From the NCBI RefSeq assembly GCF_003473485.1, contig NC_053042.1, positions 40,824,762 to 40,888,761 on the forward strand: a stretch of 64,000 nucleotides of DNA, written 5' to 3'. Shown piece by piece: positions 58,300 to 64,000 of this stretch. Below the pieces are notes generated by a model. The model was not told the DNA's origin and did no database searches. It saw only the letters and a program-made list of their open reading frames with translations. A program made the position numbers and the translations under genes. Source of the stretch: Medicago truncatula. Its lineage: Eukaryota > Streptophyta > Magnoliopsida > Fabales > Fabaceae. Each line of letters opens with the position of its first letter. Position 1 is the stretch's first letter.

Positions 58300-59386
58300 T
58301 AAAGTGGCATCATTTAGATTAGTTTACCAAATCCAATGCAAGAAAAATGAGGACTAGGTTGATTGCGGAGTATTTACTCGAGGAAATGCAAGAGAAGTTT
58401 AATCTTTGTTCAAGTTTTTTTTTTTTGAGGGGTTTGGGTTATGAAATGCAAATGTACTCTACATTGAAAATGACATCTTAGTTATTTTACCTGCCTTACT
58501 TTTCTGTTTCCTTAATTATTACTCCAATCATTTTCAATGTCGGGGTTTTTCCTGCTTCTCATGTTCTTTTATGGAAATAGTTTCAAAACATTAATATTAA
58601 CTCCCTAAAATAAAAATTAAATGATATTAACTGTTTATTAAGTTACTAACTCACTTGATATTTTTTATGTCAAGATTTAATATCTTTTGAAAATGGCTGA
58701 TTTCAGATTCTGTGGCAAATTATGGTTTTAAACAAAGTAGTATATATTTACATACTAGACATTATTCTTGTGTGACCTTGATTAATGATTATGCTACAAT
58801 CAGTCCTACTCAATGCATTTAGGTTTAGCTGTTCTTGACATTTTGCTCCATTTGTTCATAAACCAAAAGTTATTTACATTTCTATATGAACCAAATGTAA
58901 TATATTATATGTAAATAATGAAGAATATAAAAAGAATATTAATGTCCGTCTTTCCGCAAAGTATTTTTTATTTTATATTTTATAAAAAGAATATAAACTT
59001 TTGGTGACTTCTTTCTTTTCAATATTACTCTTATTTAAACTATTTTATTTACAATATATTCATTACTTATTTAATTAAATAATCAAAATTTTCAAATATG
59101 TATACTTTCATATAGAAAGATACTACTTTTTACATAATATTTTTTCTTCCAATGTTAGCATTCGTTTAAACTTGTTTCTACCATTTTTTCTCCTTACCAA
59201 TCAAAATAAAAAATTGAGACAAATGCAAAATATAAAAATACTTCAATTATGTGGGAATAATGAATAAGTGGCAGAGCATAGGTACAAACTACAAGATTAC
59301 AAGATCAAAACAAGAAAATGTAGCATTTTAATTAGAAACATGACTACAATTGTTCTACTCTATAATTATGCTCATTGTTTGATGTG
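58300..59386. other. Intergenic between PWWP gene and MYB gene
   Basis: Convergent gene ends, so the stretch includes both 3' UTRs. AT-rich, with a T-run near 58417. 58850-59240 loosely resembles the 5050-5695 repeat (TATTTTATATTTTA..., ACCAATCAAAATAAAA). Confidence 0.45.
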
Positions 59387-60135
59387 TTATGACAATATGA
59401 CATTGTCGTTCCACAATGCTTCTTGTGCTTGTTGAAGTTGTTGTAGTATCTGCTCCACAATTGATTCTGTTTCAATATTTGGAGGTGGAGAAGGAGGAGA
59501 TGGAATGTTGTCCCTATAGAGAAGAGGGTGAAAATTTCCATCCCATGAGTTATTAGTAGTAGTAGTAGTGTAAAAGATGCTTCTTCTTTTCCTTATTTTT
59601 GATAACTTAGCACTTTCTTTAATTCGAATGAAATGCTTTTGAGCATGGCTAGCAACTTGAGTTGTAGTTTTTGTACCAACATGTTGTGCAATCTTTATCC
59701 ATTTTCCCTTGCCATACTTCTCAAACCCCTCCAGAAATAACCTATAAATAACAAGTTACAATTTAGTCATTAAAACAAATATAAAAAGTAATGTTCTCCA
59801 AATCTTTTTATGGATTTCTTATCATGCATAGACTCATTCACGTACATGAACAAAAATAATTAAAGTAAAAAAATTAAACAAAATCACGTGTAAAGTTAAT
59901 TACTTTCTGAAATAATTATAAGTATATACCTGTGTTGTTCTTCATCCCAATGATACTGCCCTTTATTGATCTTATTCACAAGTGGAGGAACTTTGTTTTC
60001 ATCAGCTGACACATTCTCTTTTGAAATAAAACCATCTGAGTGTGTTGGAAACTTGACATGATCAGCATCAATGAAGGCTAAGCCATTATCATCTGTGTTT
60101 TGGTAGTTCTGCTGATTTGAAGAATAATGATACAT
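59387..60135 (-). CDS. Single-repeat MYB (SHAQKHF-type) transcription factor
   Basis: Two exons, 60135-59930 and 59741-59387, join in frame to give 186 residues. The MYB/SANT repeat spans the junction: YHWDEEQHR / LFLEGFEKYGKGKWIKIAQH, then TKTTTQVASHAQKHF. The SHAQKHF (family norm SHAQKYF) places it in the plant 1R-MYB class. The three aromatic positions are W (YHW), then F and W (GKW), as usual. The C-terminus has Thr-, Ser/Pro- and Gln-rich tracts. MYB-related proteins bind I-box/GATAA motifs and act in sugar, circadian or stress responses; this protein's targets cannot be read from the sequence. The ATG at 60135 is followed by an Asn/Gln-rich start. Convergent with the PWWP gene; divergent promoter of about 600 bp toward the foldback element at 60753. 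Confidence 0.9.
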
Positions 60136-60743
60136 TCTTGATTCTCTTTTGTTTGTTTGTTTGTTGCCTTCGGAGTTGAAGGATTTCTAACGAGGTTTCT
60201 CTTCGAATATTTCAAGGTCTCACAAGTTTCTCTGCATTAAATACTTGTTCGTACGTAATATCACGTATTTTTCTCTAGATCTGTTACGTTACGTTGTTTT
60301 AAACCGTCATATCTACACTTGGTCAAAATTATCTTTAAACAAACTCATCCTTAATTTTGGAAAATTAAATTAAACTATCAGATATTCTTGCATCAACTCT
60401 CACCGAATACATCATTCTTACACCCAACCAATAAAAAAATGACCCATATTTTAAACTATATAAAAAAGTGTGATTTTAATTAAGGAAATAGAAACAAAAA
60501 TGGTCATGAGTGGTTCGGTTCTTGTCGGTTAAAAAGAGTGGAAAAAGGAGAGACAAATATTAAAAATAATGAGAAAAAGTTCTGATATTAATTCTTTTTA
60601 TTATTTTAATGAAGTGTTAGATTTTAATTGGTTGGGTGTAAGAATGATGTGTTAGGTTTATTTGTTATTTTTTATTTTTGAAAGAAGGTTTATTTGTTTT
60701 TTTTGTCCCCCTATTATTATTTTTTGGTACAGTTGTCCCCCTA
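60136..60743. other. MYB gene 5' flank
   Basis: Promoter of the minus-strand MYB gene. CTTACACCCAACCAATAAAA at 60418 and its complement (TTGGTTGGGTGTAAGAATGA) at 60630 form an inverted repeat of about 35 bp (ATCATTCTTACACCCAACCA), a possible hairpin or decayed MITE. Confidence 0.55.
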
Positions 60744-60752
60744 TTAATATTA

Positions 60753-61066
60753 GGCTTAATTGCACTTTTGGACCCCTATCTTTTCAAAAGTTGCAGTTAT
60801 GGACCCCTAACTAATTTAAATACAAAACAGCCCCCTATGTTTTGATTCTTTGGCAATTTTGGACCCCCGGTCCATTGTTGACTCGGTCAACGCTGACGTG
60901 GCACCCTAAGTGAGGTGCCACGTGTCAATTTTTTTATTTTTTTTTGCCTTGGGGGTCTAAAACTGCCAAAGAATCAAAACATAGGGGGCTATTTTGTATT
61001 TAAATTAGTTAGGGGTCCATAACCGCAACTTTTGGAAAGATAGAGGTCCAAAAGTGCAATTAAGCC
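60753..61066. mobile_element. Mutator-type foldback element (copy 4 of 4) with 9-bp TSD
   Basis: The left end GGCTTAATTGCACTTTTGGA pairs with the right end, reversed GGCTTAATTGCACTTTTGGA. Arms pair over about 110 bases (CTAACTAATTTAAATACAAA and its complement). A central ACGTG cluster (CTGACGTGGCACC, GGTGCCACGTGTC) resembles G-box/ABRE cores. Flanking 9-bp repeat: TTAATATTA at 60744-60752 versus ATAATATTA at 61067-61075, one mismatch. Interior has no ORF. Confidence 0.88.
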
Positions 61067-61075
61067 ATAATATTA

Positions 61076-61838
61076 TATCAAACTAGCGAAAAGACGGCAC
61101 TCAGGTGTTCGTCTTTCCGCTCTTTTTGATATAGCGGAAATTTTACACATGTTAGCGCAATAAAATGAGTAAAAAGATTGGCACGTGAGTACGCATCGTT
61201 TGTTAATGTACTATATGACGCATTCAAAGATGAAAAAAATGGTCTTTCTTCATAAAGTGTTTGAGAAAGTTTTTTTTTCTTCTTCTAAAGCAGCAAAGAA
61301 TCCTCTCTTCGTTTTAGTAATAACCATTTTAAAGCAAATATTTTACTCATTCTTGGATTCCCTAACACGTTACTTGATGCATTACACCAAATTCCTGGCC
61401 TTTCATTGTAGGTTGCTCTATTGCCAGTAGCTCTGCTTTCCAAAATCTTCTCTCGTTTTCTCAATGGCACCATTCATATTACTAACTAGCAATTCAAATT
61501 ATTACCTCTTTTTGACACAATGTCAACATTCATTAGCTATTTACTCATACTATCGATAAGAGCTCTTGTCGTTTCATGTCTTACACATATACTATCGATA
61601 AAAAAACACAATGTGATGTTAGTCTTTGTTAGGAGTTTTGTTTTGAACGCCAAAATTCCATTTAAAAAAAAAAAACAAGCAACTAAAAATGTAAATTAAA
61701 TCATCATATGATATAAGAGTTTAAACCCAAAACTAATAAAAGAGTTAGTGTATATCAGACATGTATCGATCACATAATAAAAAGTACTACTACTAAATTA
61801 CCAAACTAAGTACTACTACTATAAACCTCTAAACCCAA
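61076..61838. other. Intergenic, flotillin 3' flank
   Basis: No recognisable gene. It probably includes the flotillin 3' UTR at the right. A-run near 61660. Confidence 0.4.
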
Positions 61839-63393
61839 TTAAGAGTTTTTGTCAGGCAAGACTCCCATCCAAGCAGGTGGTAACATTCCCGTTTGCTCAT
61901 GGACAGTCTTAAACAAAGGTGGCAACATCTTGTAGACACCAGCAACTTCTTTCATACCACCTGCTTCACCCCCATTAGTCCAAATACTAATCTTAGGCTC
62001 AAGTCCTCGTATTGCCTCGGCGTTAATCTTAGCAATCTCTTGAAACATGCCACCATTTATCATCAAGTAATCCCTCACAGCTGTGTAGTCGTTTCCAAGT
62101 GCATTAAGAAGTTTACTTACATACACCCCTTGAGCTTGTCCAACTGTCACAATTCCCTCTGCCTCCTTTTTCTTTGCATAAAGCTCTGCTTCAGCTGCTT
62201 GTTTGCTAGCATAAAATGTTGCATCTGCCGATGCTTTCTGTGCTTCTGCCTCTGCCTTCTTCTCATACAGAATTGCTTCTGCCTCTTTCTGTTTTTTGTA
62301 CAGCTCCCAGTTTGCTTCTTGCACCTACACCATCCAAAGTTTTAATCACCAAAAACTTAAATTATATTAATTTATTTTCCTATCAACAGCTATTAATATA
62401 TTAATCTTATTGCTATAAAAAATGAATCAAGTTATATATATTTGCATGGACTAAACTAACCTTGGTTTCATATTGAACACTAGCTTTGCTAAGGAACTCT
62501 GCTTTAAGCTTTTCAGTAGTAGTCAATGCATTCATCCTCTCAACTTCACCTTGTAACTCAGCTTCCCTTAGTTTCACAGCCTTCTTCGCCTCGACTTCAG
62601 CCACCTGAGCCGCCTTGGTCCAAGCCGCTTTCTTCTTAGCCAACTCAGAATTAGCTTGAGCCACTTCAGCCTCTCTTTGATTCTCAAAAACTTTCACTTC
62701 AGTCCTCACTTTAATTCCCTCCTTCTCACCCTCTCCAGCTCTCTGCATTGCAATAACCTTCGTCTCTGCATCAATTTTCGCTGCATTCTGCAGCGTTTGT
62801 CCTTCCCTCAATTTTGAACCAATTTCACCTTTCATCTTAGCTTCTGCCACGTCAACCCTAGCTTGATTCTTGGCTTCCATCTGCGTCTTTTGACCCAAAT
62901 ATGAGAAATACTCATGACCGCGCACATCCACCAATTGCTTAACATTCGCATTGTAAATCAATAATCCGAATTGATTCAACTCAAGTTGAACTTTGTCGAA
63001 TACTTCTTGTTTAAACTGTTTTGTTCCTCTGAAAACCTCCTCCATCGTCATGGAAGCAGCGAGGACACGTGTCTCCCCTTCGATGATTCCTTGAACAAGT
63101 TCATTAACATGATTGGAGTGTCTAGCATGCGGTGAAATAAGTTTGGCGTATTTGAGAAGGCTTTCCTTATCATCCACACGAGGACCAATAGTGAAGACAG
63201 CGGGGAGAACAAAAGGAAGTTTCTCCGCGCTCATAGCTTGAACTTCGAAGGTGTAGTTTACCGGTGAGAGGTCCAAGACAGAGCAGGATTGACCGGGAAG
63301 AATCCATGCTTTCTTTGCAAGTTTGATGTCTTTGATCAGAATACCTGTTATCACAAGGTATTCTGATGCTTTCGCGACCCGGTAAATTTTCAT
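61839..63393 (-). CDS. FLOT: Flotillin-like protein (FLOT family)
   Basis: Two exons, 63393-62461 and 62324-61839, join in frame to give 472 residues, the usual length of plant flotillins. The start [17 protein letters not shown] is the conserved N-terminus; the ATG at 63393 was chosen for this reason over non-ATG upstream codons. The SPFH domain follows ([80 protein letters not shown]). A long Glu/Ala/Lys-rich coiled coil with repeated EAE units follows, then a conserved tail ([33 protein letters not shown]). Flotillins coat sterol-rich plasma-membrane microdomains by acylation rather than by spanning the membrane. In Medicago, FLOT2 and FLOT4 are needed for rhizobial infection; which paralogue this is I cannot tell. 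Confidence 0.94.
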
Positions 63394-64000
63394 GGTTTTG
63401 ATTTCGACAAACTGAATTTGGTTACAAGAAAATTGAAACAGCACGAGAGAGAAACGACGATTGTGAAAATCGATCAGTAAGTTACTGTGTTGTTCTTTAT
63501 GGTCTAAGGTACTTGGTAGGCTTTGTATATATAGAGAAATTTGTTAGGTTAAACCAACGCGGTAATTATGGAAAGGAAAGTAGTGCGAAAGAGTGAATAG
63601 TTATAATTTGTTATCACTACCACAAAAAGTTATAATTTGTTATGAGATATATATTCTTTTTATTTTTAACAAAATCATTGATGTTTTTTAGGAAGGAAAA
63701 AGGAAGTATCCTATACAATTTTATTGGTTATGTTATTTGGGTTAATCCAATCCATATAATATAGGTTGATTTAGGCATGGCAATAGGGCGGGGTGAGGAT
63801 GACTTTTGTCTTCCTCATTCCCATCCCCTCCTATCATATACTTATCCGTTACATATCCAACGGAAATGACGAATTAAATCTCATCCCCGTCCACAATAGG
63901 TTCGGGTATTTCCGCCGCATCCCCGTCCCCGCAGTGAATCGTCTTTTTTGATAAAAAAAAGTTTTTTTAAACTTCAATAGTAATATTGTAATACATTATC
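63394..64000. other. Flotillin 5' flank and repeat fragment
   Basis: Promoter and leader of the flotillin gene to about 63600; a TATATATAGAG near 63525 is a plausible TATA region (complement on the minus strand). From about 63770 a GC-rich repeat begins (GGCATGGCAATAGGGCGGGG, ... CATCCCCGTCCCCGCAGTG), a dispersed plant repeat type that I cannot name. The window ends before its far edge. Confidence 0.5.

Overview
The window looks like plant nuclear DNA, most likely a legume close to Medicago truncatula. It is AT-rich, has intron-containing genes with GT-AG junctions, and carries legume-type transposable elements. The species call is inference; the plant call is firm. Eight plausibly intact protein-coding genes are present, all of recognisable plant families. 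I joined the multi-exon ones by hand from splice sites that keep the reading frame.

Left part (1-19.3 kb): one small intronless gene, an NF-YB histone-fold transcription factor on the minus strand (2.5-2.9 kb). The rest is gene-poor and holds relics: a Ty1/copia pol remnant (3.8-4.3 kb), an Athila-like LTR remnant (8.2-9.5 kb), a SINE (14.1 kb), a LINE reverse transcriptase remnant (15.5-16.1 kb) and a foldback element with a perfect 9-bp target-site duplication (17.2-17.8 kb).

Central gene block (19.3-42.6 kb): an INDETERMINATE-DOMAIN zinc-finger gene (+, 19.9-23.2 kb), a chloroplast PsbP-domain gene (+, 23.9-25.0 kb), a convergent JMJ24-type gene (-, 25.5-33.3 kb, 13 exons) with substituted iron ligands, and an RH16/DBP9-type DEAD-box helicase (-, 35.5-42.6 kb, 13 exons). 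Their introns carry small transposons.

Transposon-rich block (43.1-51.3 kb): a 2.1-kb solo LTR, a tRNA-like foldback element, a MITE-like element, and a decayed Mutator-like transposase joined to an OTU-type cysteine protease domain, flanked by unusual 22-bp palindromic tandem units and a 114-codon ORF of unknown function.

Right part (51.4-64.0 kb): a PWWP-domain gene of the PDP type (+) has two long exons, each with an internal in-frame duplication. Its 3.8-kb intron holds a roughly 2.7-kb near-perfect inverted duplication of a hAT transposase fragment around a loop of about 70 nt. This is the most striking structure here: transcription of the host gene should produce a long hairpin RNA, an arrangement reminiscent of Mu killer-type silencing loci. 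A single-repeat SHAQKHF-type MYB gene (-) and a two-exon flotillin gene (-) complete the window.

A second notable result is that four elements (17.2, 29.2, 40.0 and 60.8 kb) form one structural class: ends reading GGCTTAA or close to it, inverted arms, central G-box-like ACGTG motifs in three of them, and 9-11 bp target-site duplications. The duplications indicate Mutator-type transposition.
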